Positions 25,476 to 33,181 of a stretch of 64,000 nucleotides of DNA are shown piece after piece. Both the position numbers and the translations under genes were made by a program. The notes under the pieces were generated by a model. That model saw only the letters and a program-made list of their open reading frames with translations, was not told the DNA's origin and did no database searches. The DNA comes from Streptomyces prunicolor NBRC 13075 (GTDB lineage: Bacteria > Actinomycetota > Actinomycetes > Streptomycetales > Streptomycetaceae), in the NCBI RefSeq assembly GCF_000367365.1, contig NZ_BARF01000011.1, positions 1-64,000 on the forward strand, read 5' to 3'. The stretch's first letter is position 1. Every line of letters starts with the position of its first letter.

Positions 25476-25510
25476 TCACTGACCAAGAGGATCGTAGGTC
25501 AGTGACCAAG
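25476..25510 (-). promoter_or_regulatory. Operator-like repeat over the monooxygenase promoter
   Basis: TCACTGACC (25476-25484) and GGTCAGTGA (25497-25505) form a perfect 9-bp inverted repeat with a 12-bp centre that contains TACGAT (minus strand, 25491-25496), a -10-like hexamer. CACTGACCAAG / CAGTGACCAAG also occur as direct repeats 22 bp apart. This is the pattern of a TetR- or MarR-type operator. Confidence 0.6.
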
Positions 25511-25596
25511 GGGCTGTCCAGTGCGTGATCGTGACGCCGGCTACCGCTGCCGTACCGGAAAATGTGGTGGGGATCCGAGCCAGAGGGAGAGCTGCT

Positions 25597-26100
25597 GTGC
25601 CTACGTGCGTCGTGTTCGACCTTGAATTCACGTCATGGCGGGGAGCGCTTGAGCGGGACTGGGGGGCGCCGGGGCGGCTTCGGGAGATCGTGCAGATCGG
25701 CGCGCTGCGGCTGCGTGAGGACTGCTCCGTCGTCGAGGAGTACGAGGCGCTGGTCCGGCCGGTGGTCAACCCTCAACTGTCCGACTACTTCACCGAACTC
25801 ACCGGCATCGACCAGGAGACGCTGGACCGGGAAGGACCCCCCGCAGCGGAAGCACTCGGTGACTTCCTCGGGTTCTGCCGGGGGCAGTCCGTCCTCTCGT
25901 ACGGCAATGACATGGTCGTCCTCGGCGAGAACGTCGGCCGTCTATGGCGGGATCTGGATCTCCCCAAGCCTGCGGCGGGCGAGGAACACTCGGCACTCTT
26001 CGACTGCTATTCGTTCGCTTCGGCCCTTGAGTACTTGTGCGAGGGCGGGGCGGGGTTGCCCGCTTTTCTGCCGCATTCCGTGAGCGGTGTACCGGAGTAG
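25597..26100 (+). CDS. DEDDh-type 3'-5' exonuclease
   Basis: 167 residues. Exo I motif VVFDLEFTSW (Asp8, Glu10), an Exo II-region Asp in YGNDMVV and Exo III HSALFD (His-x4-Asp) give the DEDDh set. EIVQIGALRL is also typical of KapD-like exonucleases. It would trim RNA or DNA 3' ends; the substrate is unknown. GTG 25597 has GAGGGAGAG upstream. The C-terminus is somewhat shorter than in common relatives. Confidence 0.85.
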   Translation: MPTCVVFDLEFTSWRGALERDWGAPGRLREIVQIGALRLREDCSVVEEYEALVRPVVNPQLSDYFTELTGIDQETLDREGPPAAEALGDFLGFCRGQSVLSYGNDMVVLGENVGRLWRDLDLPKPAAGEEHSALFDCYSFASALEYLCEGGAGLPAFLPHSVSGVPE

Positions 26101-26223
26101 CCGGAACGCGGGGCCGTCAGGAGTTGTGCATCGCCTTCCGAAGTCCAGCCGACGCGGACGATGGCACGGAACGGATCCGGCACATCCTCACGGGTGGGGG
26201 ACATTGAGCTGACCCAGGTCAAT

Positions 26224-26481
26224 TCACGCGTTGCCGTCTCGCAGACGCCGCGCGATGTCGATGTCCCTCTGAAGTGCGCTGAACCGCGGTGGTTCCCGGC
26301 TTTCGTCGAGCACGACGACATGCAGCCGGTCCCCAACTCGGGGCGGGCCGGCGCTCGCGTTTCCCCAAGAAGGGTGCTTCACCTGGTCGATGAATCCGAC
26401 CTCACCCCCACTTTCGACCATGAGACCCACCGGGCCTACCGCCACGATGGTTGCATCGAGTTCCTCGTGGCGACGGAACAT
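26224..26481 (-). CDS. Small S1/OB-fold-like hypothetical protein
   Basis: 85 residues. The segment ATIVAVGPVGLMVESGGEVGFIDQVKH followed by GDRLHVVVLDE looks like one S1-type RNA-binding barrel. ATG 26481 has GGAGG 8 nt upstream. It lies downstream of the immunity gene and toxin on the same strand and may belong to the same accessory module. Confidence 0.6.
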   Translation of the reverse strand: MFRRHEELDATIVAVGPVGLMVESGGEVGFIDQVKHPSWGNASAGPPRVGDRLHVVVLDESREPPRFSALQRDIDIARRLRDGNA

Positions 26482-26547
26482 CGTTCAGGCCTCCATGAGG
26501 TGGGTTTCTGTTCAGGCCAATGAACGCCGCCGCATCCGCCCCCGGGC

Positions 26548-26667
26548 TCAGACGGAATATGGGTAGATGTCGATGTGAGGGGCCGAGAGTCCGATACGGT
26601 CGTCGATCGAAGGCCTGTCAGGCCTGCCCTGCTCTTCGATCTCGACATATACGGCGTCGCCGAGCAG
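26548..26667 (-). other. Open remnant after the immunity gene
   Basis: Directly beyond the immunity gene's TAA, the same frame stays open for about 39 codons and ends SAPHIDIYPYSV. It has no start codon of its own. It may be the 3' end of an older gene lost from this toxin locus. Confidence 0.3.
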
Positions 26668-27087
26668 TTATCGAATGTCAGGGAGCGGCATCGCGAGAAA
26701 CGCCTCGACTTCGGTTTTCACATATCGGGAAAGGTCCTTCAATCCTGCCACGGCCTCTTTGAGGTCGCGGGCAAGCGCAGGGAATTCACCCCAGGTAGCT
26801 GCGTTCCTGGTGACCACCGCGTACAGAAGATCGTCGTCGTACCAGCCGCCGGTGGTCTGGGTCGCTGCGGTATCCCGCAGGATTTCGACTGCCAGCGGAA
26901 GGAGCCAGGGCAGACCGACGTTTTGCCCGATAAGTCGAGCCAACTCGTGTGTTTGCAGCTCGCCGACAGGTCGGCGTCGCAACTCGTGGACATTCTTAAC
27001 CATGGAGGTCGTGTCTTCGGGTGGGGCCGGCCAACGCTGACCTTCGAGTTGTTCGAGTGAGCGGCTGCGGTCGACAGGCGTGGACAT
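26668..27087 (-). CDS. CdiI_3-type contact-dependent inhibition immunity protein
   Basis: 139 residues. SLEQLEGQRWPAPP, then ELRRRPVGELQTHELARLIG, NVGLPWLLPLAVEIL and YDDDLLYAVV match the layout of the CdiI_3 immunity family, from memory. Immunity proteins bind and neutralise the cognate toxin in the cytoplasm. It starts 46 bp after the end of the RHS toxin gene on the same strand, the standard toxin-immunity order. The frame is intact although the toxin gene is broken upstream of its tip. Local GC is lower than in the surrounding core. Confidence 0.82.
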   Translation of the reverse strand: MSTPVDRSRSLEQLEGQRWPAPPEDTTSMVKNVHELRRRPVGELQTHELARLIGQNVGLPWLLPLAVEILRDTAATQTTGGWYDDDLLYAVVTRNAATWGEFPALARDLKEAVAGLKDLSRYVKTEVEAFLAMPLPDIR

Positions 27088-27133
27088 TGTCTGGGTTCCT
27101 ATCCGTTGGCATGGCTAAGTGTACTTGCCGTCC

Positions 27134-27505
27134 CTATCGGTGGCCGATGGAGTGCATAAATCCATTTAGGCGGTCGAGTTCCGATACGGTCTCTTTTCGC
27201 TTCCTCTCCAATACTTCAATCCCTCGATCTGTAATTGTATCCGGTGGGCTCTGAAGCTCCCTCTCCAAGATTCTTCGAATATTATCAAGGCCGTTCCTGG
27301 CCTGCTTTAGGTCGGTGATGTGATCGAATGGTGTGCCGTCCGGCTTCCTGGCGACTACTTCTCCGTTCGCTTCACGCCGAGCGGCATTGTAATGATTGTG
27401 ATTCGGCTGAGAATTGATTGACCCTACGGGATCTTTCTTGATGTTCTCAAGCCGTTCGATCGCTTTCTGTGCGTCTTCACGCAAGCCCAATTCCCGGCAG
27501 GGCGT
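27134..27505 (-). other. RHS C-terminal toxin tip (Ntox28-like)
   Basis: About 120 residues after the conserved DPLGL junction. NHNHYNAARREANGE, DGTPFDHITDLKQARNGL and the following helical stretch resemble polymorphic toxin type 28, a family with CDI members reported as tRNases; this assignment is from memory. The tip has no internal stop and is markedly richer in A+T than the RHS part, as expected of an exchangeable module. The immunity gene follows it. Confidence 0.65.
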
Positions 27506-29852
27506 GAGTCCGAGCGGGTCAGCCCATGTGTGCGGATTGGTGACGTAGCTGCCAGGGTTCGGCGAGGGGAGCAAGCCGAGGGGGTCGGAGGTGAGGTATC
27601 GCGCCGTCTCGGGGTCGTAGTGCCGGAAGTAGTTGTAGTGCAGCCCCGTCTCGGGGTCGTAGTACTGGCCCGGGAAGCGGAGCGGTGTGTAGGTAGTGCT
27701 GTCTGCTGCCCAGGCCGTTGTGCCCCAGAGAGTGCTGCGGGTGTGCCAGACGATGTCGCCCTGTTCGTCGATGAGTTCCGTCGGGGTGCCGACCAGGTCG
27801 GTGACGATGGCGAAGAAGCGGGAGTCGATCTCCTGTTGCGGGGCGTCCGCAGTCGTGATGCGTTCTGTCTGGGTTATGGGGCTCAGACCTCGGTGGTCCC
27901 AGGTGAGGATCACCGGGTTGGGGAGGTTCATGGACGTGGTGGTCTGTTCGCACAGGGTGGTGCCGTCCCAGGTGAACGTCACCTTCTCTACGACCGTTTC
28001 GCCGTCGGCAGCCAGGCGGGACTTCGACGTGCGGCGGCCGAGAGAGTCGTACGTGTAGCGCCAGCGCGTGCCGTCCGGTGTCGTCGCCGACGTCAGGCGG
28101 TCCTCCGCGTCCCACTCGTAGCGCCATGTGTCCGGCTTGCGGGAGAGGCGGGATTTCTGGCGGAGGGTGATGCGGCCGAGGGCGTCGTGTTCGTAACGGA
28201 CGTTGCCCGCGCGGGTGATGCGGGTGCCTGTGTAGGAGCGGGCGCTTGTTGCCTCCTGGCCCGGGTGTCCTGTCGGCTAGTGTGCTTGTGTTTGGTTGCC
28301 CGCCTCGTCGTACGTGTATGTCTCGGTCCAGTTCGCCGCGTGGACCGCCGTCACGCGGCCCGCCGCGTCCAGGTCGAAGCGGCGGGTGCCGGAGAGTTGG
28401 TCGTCGATCGCGGTCAGGTTGCCGTCGGCTCGGTAGGTGTAGGCGCGGTGTTGGAGGGAGCGGCCTGTTGGGCTCGTTGCCGACTGGGTCGCCAGGCGGC
28501 CGACCGTGTCGAAGGTGTGCTCCAGCGTGAGTGTTTCGCCCACCTGGCGGGCCAGTTCGCGGCCCACCTCGTCGTATGTGAAGTCGATGGAACGGCCCGA
28601 GGCCGTCATGCCGGTGCGGCGGCCGGTCGCGTCGTACGTCCAGGTCGTGGTCCCGCCCGTCGGGGTCGTGCGGCCGGTGCGGCGACCGAACTCGTCGTAC
28701 GTGTACGTCAGTTCGCGGCCGTCGACCGACTCCGAGCGGACTCGGCCGTGGCGGTCGCGCAGGATCGTCAGGGTGGTGTCGGGGCCGGTTGCCTGGGCGA
28801 GGCCGTCTGTCATGTCGTAGGCGTACGTGGTGACTTGGCCGGCCGCGTTCTTGCGGGTCACCTGGCCCAGGACGTTGCGCTCGAACTCGATCGTCTCGCC
28901 GAGGGTGTTCGTGCGGGTGGTCAGGTGGCCCGTGGCGTCGAGGGTGTAGGTGAGGGTGCGGTCGTCGAAGTCCGTCTCCGTTATCAGGCGGCCGGCCGCG
29001 TCGTAGTCGTAACTCCAGGTCAGGCCTTGTGGGTTGGTGACCCGGGTGAGGTTCAGTTCGGTGTCGTGGGTGAATTCGTGGCGCACTCCGTCCGGGCCCG
29101 TGCGGGACGTCAGCAGGTCGAAGTGGGTGTACTCGAAGTGGGAGACGCCGCCCAACGGGTCCGTGTGGCTTGTGCAGTTGCCCTCGCCGTCGTACGTCCA
29201 GGACTCGGTCGTGCCGTCCGGCGCCGTACGGTGGGACAGGTGGCCCTCGGTCGTCCACACCAGGTGGGTCGTCGCACCCGCTCAACCCCGCCGCGCTCGC
29301 CAGGTTGGCCGGGTTGAGGCCCGGGCCCAGTGGGCTGAACGTGTGCGAGGTCATCACGTCCCGCGCCGCGTCCTTGTACGCCTGTCCGCTGTTGTCCAGC
29401 GCCTTGTCCATCGACTCGGCGCTGTAGTCCACGCCGCCCGTGTACTCGTTGTTGCGCACCAGGTCGCCCCAGCTCTGCTGCGCGACCTCGTCCTCCGACG
29501 CGTACGGGTTGCCCATCCCCGCGTTCACCGCGATCTTCATCGTGCCCTGGATGTACTGGTCCGTCTCGTACAGCGTGCCTGCCGAAAGACCCACGCCCGT
29601 CGCGAAGTTGTTGCCCTCGTTCACCAGCGCGCGCACGCCCCACTCCCAGCGTTCGCAGAACGACGTGAATCCCGACAGCAACTCCTCGTTGCCCAACTCC
29701 AGCCCGGAGAGGGCGAGTTCCGAGAATCCGCAGCCCGCTCCGGCCAGGCTGTCGATGCCCAGGTCCTTCAACTCGCCCAGCACCAGGGTGATCCCCTGCG
29801 CGATCTCGTCGAGCCCGGCCGCCCTGATGTCCTCGCCCGCGTCCCCGCTCAT
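27134..29852 (-). pseudogene. Disrupted RHS-repeat polymorphic toxin gene
   Basis: Starts at ATG 29852 (GGAGGGG upstream) with an intact ~190-residue N-terminal export/adaptor domain (MSGDAGEDIRAAG to PGLNPANLAS). Near 29270-29285 it jumps straight into RHS repeats in another frame (ATTHLVW), so the central DUF6531-like part and many repeats are missing. Repeats of the YDxxGR type follow. At 28277-28279 a TAG replaces the Trp codon expected after NQTQAH. The frame then stays open to 27134 through the RHS core end (GQYYDPETGLHYNYFRHYDP, DPLGL) and the toxin tip. A full-length product cannot be made without readthrough and frame restoration. Confidence 0.85.
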
Positions 29853-30358
29853 CCCCGTATCCCCTCCGCGTCTGCGTCCGCGTCCACCGCCGCCGACTCC
29901 GGCACGATCCCCAACACCGGTGGAAACAGCGCCCCTTCGCCCTCGGTGCCCACATCCAGCGCCACTCCGCACGGCGCACCCACAGCGCTCACAGCCGGCA
30001 CCGTCGCGTCCAACAAGCGTGCTCCCAGCAGCCGTTGATACGGCCACTCCCGCCCGCCTTCACCCCTCGCGATCGCGAACCTCGCCAACGCCGACTCGTT
30101 CGAAAACGCGTAGACCCATCGGATTCCGCCGAAATCGCCGAGCAGGGGTGCGTCGTCCTCGTCCGTCGGGACCAGCACCGCCGTACGCCGGAACTCGCCC
30201 AGCAGCGCCGCGAATTGGCGCTGCCCCTGCGCGACAACGTCGCTGTTCAGGGGCTCGGGTTCGGTGATGGGTGCAGGAGGTGGTCCTGCCTCGCTCAGCT
30301 CCGCGTAGTCCGACAGTCGGGACCGTCGTATGTCCCCGGTCTCCCCGCCGTTCTCCAT
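29849..30358 (-). CDS. SseB-like protein coupled to the RHS gene
   Basis: 169 residues with an SseB N-terminal-type domain (RQFAALLGEFRRTAVLVP, WVYAFSNESALARFA). Its TGA overlaps the ATG of the RHS gene (ATGA), so translation is coupled. SseB-like proteins often precede WXG/RHS secretion substrates in actinobacteria; a role as chaperone or adaptor is inferred. ATG 30358 has GGGGGAA upstream; ATG 30382 is an alternative without a ribosome site. Confidence 0.75.
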   Translation of the reverse strand: MENGGETGDIRRSRLSDYAELSEAGPPPAPITEPEPLNSDVVAQGQRQFAALLGEFRRTAVLVPTDEDDAPLLGDFGGIRWVYAFSNESALARFAIARGEGGREWPYQRLLGARLLDATVPAVSAVGAPCGVALDVGTEGEGALFPPVLGIVPESAAVDADADAEGIRG

Positions 30359-30592
30359 GTCTTTTCCCCCGCGATCAGACATGGGTGAAATCATCACACC
30401 AGCACATCGCGTACGGCAACGCGGATACCCGCCGCGGGGCCCGGTCGGCGACGCAAGTGCCGTAAAACAGCGCATAGCGCAAGCCCATTGACAGCCCCGC
30501 GCGGGCTCATTCTTTGGTCACGGACAGCCTTCTCATCGTTCTCTTATGTCGGCCTTATGGCATCATCACGCGCTGTACCTAGCTTGCGGGCC

Positions 30593-32065
30593 ATGTTCTT
30601 CACCTACCTGAGGCGCGAGTTGCGCCGCCGCAGAAAAGCGGCCCTCGTCGTCGCCTCCGGCCTCGCACTGGGCATTGCGCTGGTCATCGTGGTCAACTCC
30701 GTGTCCTCCGGCATGGGGAAGGCCCAGGACAAGGTCCTCCAGTCGCTGTACGGACTCGGCACGGACATGACCGTCACCAAGGCGGCCACCGCGACCGCCG
30801 GCGCCTCGCAGCAGCCGCGGTTCCAGTTCGACGCCAACAACAACGACTCCAGCACGACGCAGAGCAGTGACCGCGTCATGGTCCAGGGCTTCACCACCCT
30901 GGCCTCCACCACCGTCACCAAGGTGGCGGGGCAGAAGGGTGTTTCCGACGCCGTCGGCGGGCTCAGCCTCAACGTCGTCAAGGTCGATGGCCAGTTCACC
31001 CGCGGCCAGTTCCAGCAGAACCAGGGGAGCGGCACCGAGGGCGGCGGCGGTAATCGCGGCGGCGGCACCGGCGCGCCGCAGGGCGAAGTCACCGGTGGCG
31101 GCGCCAACTTCAACATCAACTCGTACTCGGTCTACGGCACGGACGTCACCAAGCCCGCGCTCGGCCCGCTGACCTCCTCGAAGATCACCAGCGGCCGTAC
31201 CTTCACCACCGCCGAGGCCAACTCCAAGGTCGTCGTCGCCGACTCGGCGTACGCCAAGACGAAGAAGCTCAAGGTCGGCTCCACCGTCACCATCAAGAGC
31301 GTCAAGTACAAGGTCATCGGTATCGCCACCGCGACCAGCGGTGACGCGGCGGCCAACCTGTACATCCCGCTGACGCAGGCGCAGACCCTGAGCGGTGACA
31401 AGAACAAGGTCACCACGATCTACGTCAAGGCGTCCGACTCCAAGCAGATCTCGGCCGTCAAGAAGACCATTCAGGGCAATGTCTCGGGTACGACGGTCAC
31501 CACCTCCGCCGACCTGGCCGACACCGTCTCCGGGTCCCTGTCCACCGCCTCCTCCCTCGCGACCAGCGTCGGCAAGTGGCTGTCGATCGCGGTCCTGATC
31601 GCCGCGTTCCTGGTCGCCGGGCTGCTCACCTCCTCGGCGGTCTCGCGCCGGGTGCGGGAGTTCGGCACGCTGAAGGCGCTCGGCTGGAAGTCCGGCCGGG
31701 TGACCCGGCAGGTGGTCGGCGAGGCCGTCGTCAACGGTCTGGTCGGCGGCGTCCTCGGCATCGCGCTCGGCCTGGCGGGCGCGTACGTCGTGACCGCGAT
31801 CAGCCCGACCCTGTCGGCCTCCCTCGGCAGCACCGCCGCCGGTGGCCGCGCGGGCGGCGGACCCGGCGGTGGCGGCGGCGGCTTCGGCGGTGGCCGACAG
31901 GCCGCGGCCAAGACCCTCGACGTCGCCCTCACCGCCCCCGTCAACGCCACCACCATCGCCCTCGCGGTAGGCCTCGCGGTGGCGGGCGGCCTGATCGCCG
32001 GCGCCTTCGGCGGCTGGCGAGCGTCCCGACTCCGCCCGGCGGACGCTCTACGCCGGGTCGAGTAG
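30593..32065 (+). CDS. MacB/FtsX-like ABC transporter permease
   Basis: 490 residues. One N-terminal transmembrane helix is followed by a large extracytoplasmic MacB-PCD-type domain with Gly- and Asn/Gln-rich loops. Three C-terminal helices follow, with the FtsX-family coupling segment SRRVREFGTLKALGWK. It ends RPADALRRVE as usual. With the ATPase at 32219 it would work as a mechanotransmission exporter or release device for lipoproteins, peptides or drugs. TAGCTT lies 7 nt before ATG 30593, suggesting a leaderless start. A Gly-rich run near residue 430 is low complexity. Confidence 0.9.
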   Translation: MFFTYLRRELRRRRKAALVVASGLALGIALVIVVNSVSSGMGKAQDKVLQSLYGLGTDMTVTKAATATAGASQQPRFQFDANNNDSSTTQSSDRVMVQGFTTLASTTVTKVAGQKGVSDAVGGLSLNVVKVDGQFTRGQFQQNQGSGTEGGGGNRGGGTGAPQGEVTGGGANFNINSYSVYGTDVTKPALGPLTSSKITSGRTFTTAEANSKVVVADSAYAKTKKLKVGSTVTIKSVKYKVIGIATATSGDAAANLYIPLTQAQTLSGDKNKVTTIYVKASDSKQISAVKKTIQGNVSGTTVTTSADLADTVSGSLSTASSLATSVGKWLSIAVLIAAFLVAGLLTSSAVSRRVREFGTLKALGWKSGRVTRQVVGEAVVNGLVGGVLGIALGLAGAYVVTAISPTLSASLGSTAAGGRAGGGPGGGGGGFGGGRQAAAKTLDVALTAPVNATTIALAVGLAVAGGLIAGAFGGWRASRLRPADALRRVE

Positions 32066-32096
32066 TCGGTACCTGGTCGATGCCGGTCACTGCAGC

Positions 32097-32133
32097 GCGC
32101 CCCAAAGGGGCGCGGGGAACTGCGCGACCAGCC
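32097..32133. repeat. Intergenic repeat element A with a GCGCCCC hairpin
   Basis: GCGCCCC-AAA-GGGGCGC (32097-32113) runs into an element A copy in reverse orientation to 32133. It lies between the permease and ATPase genes and could reduce readthrough between them. Confidence 0.7.
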
Positions 32134-32218
32134 ACGACGGCGCTGCAGACGAAAACGGCGCAACGGGGCCTGTCCCACGACGGGCCCCAACCCCCTTTAC
32201 TTCTCCAGGAGTTGGACC

Positions 32219-32905
32219 ATGTACGAACTAAGAGGCGTCACCAAGCTCTACTCACGCGGCAAGGAAACCGTCCACGCCCTAGACGGCATCGACCTCACCA
32301 TCGGCGACGGCGACCGCCTGGTCATCCAAGGCCCGACCGGCGGCGGCAAGTCCACCCTGCTCCAAATGATCGGCGCCCTCGACCGCCCCACCGCAGGCGA
32401 AATCGTCCTGGACGGCGTCGACTTGGCGAAACTGTCGGAGGCCAGGCTCACCAAGGTCCGCAGCGAGAACATCGGCTTCGTGTTCCAGTCCTTCAACCTG
32501 ATCCCGACGCTCACCGCCCAGGAGAACGTCGAGACCGCCCTCGTACCGCTCGGCATGAAGGCGAAGATCCGCCGCGAACGGGCCGCCGAGGCACTGGTCT
32601 CGGTCGGCCTGGGCGAGCGGGCCAACCACCTCCCCGGCGAGATGTCCGGAGGACAGCAGCAGCGCGTCGCCATCGCCCGCGCCCTCGTCAAGCAGCCCAA
32701 GGTGCTGCTCGCCGACGAACCGACCGGCAACCTCGACGAGTCGATGCGCGACGAGATCATGGACGTACTGGAGCGCATGTGGAAGGAGCACGGGCTGACC
32801 TTCATCATGGTCACCCACGACTCCGCCATCGCGAAGAAGGCCCCGCGTCTCGCCACCATCCGCAAGGGCAAGATCACGGTGAAGGAGAACGCCGCGTCGA
32901 AGTAA
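32219..32905 (+). CDS. ABC transporter ATP-binding protein (MacB/LolD type)
   Basis: 228 residues with complete ABC motifs: Walker A GPTGGGKST, Q-loop FVFQSFNLIP, signature MSGGQQQRVAIARAL, Walker B VLLADEPTGNLD and switch VTHD. It powers the permease encoded just upstream. GGAG lies 8 nt before ATG 32219. A 153-bp gap containing a repeat separates the two genes, so they may form an operon with partial termination. Confidence 0.93.
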   Translation: MYELRGVTKLYSRGKETVHALDGIDLTIGDGDRLVIQGPTGGGKSTLLQMIGALDRPTAGEIVLDGVDLAKLSEARLTKVRSENIGFVFQSFNLIPTLTAQENVETALVPLGMKAKIRRERAAEALVSVGLGERANHLPGEMSGGQQQRVAIARALVKQPKVLLADEPTGNLDESMRDEIMDVLERMWKEHGLTFIMVTHDSAIAKKAPRLATIRKGKITVKENAASK

Positions 32906-33181
32906 CTCGGCTACTGCGCAAGGGAGTTCGGTGCTCGGATGAGTGGCTCGGCGGAGCCCTACCGGAGTTCTCGCGAGCTGAACCCGTCGACTGCGTAACG
33001 GAGTTCGGGCGACGGCGTAACAGTTCGCGGACGCGCTTTCTTACCCTCCTCTCGTCTCTTGAGCGGGTGATCACCCCTCGGCATACTGCGTATTCCGGGG
33101 GGTGTCACGCATGTGCGTGCGGGCTTTCCCCCGGCCGGGTGAACGGGGAATTCGCCCGGTACCTCAGCTCCAGGGGGAGCC
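32906..33181. other. Intergenic region before the subtilase gene
   Basis: 276 bp without a credible ORF. GGAGTTC occurs four times loosely spaced in the first 110 bp (around 32921-33005). The right half holds the subtilase promoter and leader. No clear hexamer pair can be assigned. Confidence 0.4.

Noticed and set aside
26436..26648. Additional 70-codon minus-strand gene
   Set aside because: Ser/Arg/Thr-rich with no family signal, overlapping the better-supported S1-like gene and the remnant frame.
29262..29290. Programmed ribosomal frameshift in the RHS gene
   Set aside because: There is no slippery heptamer and the joined parts are non-adjacent in normal RHS proteins, so sequence has been deleted rather than bypassed.
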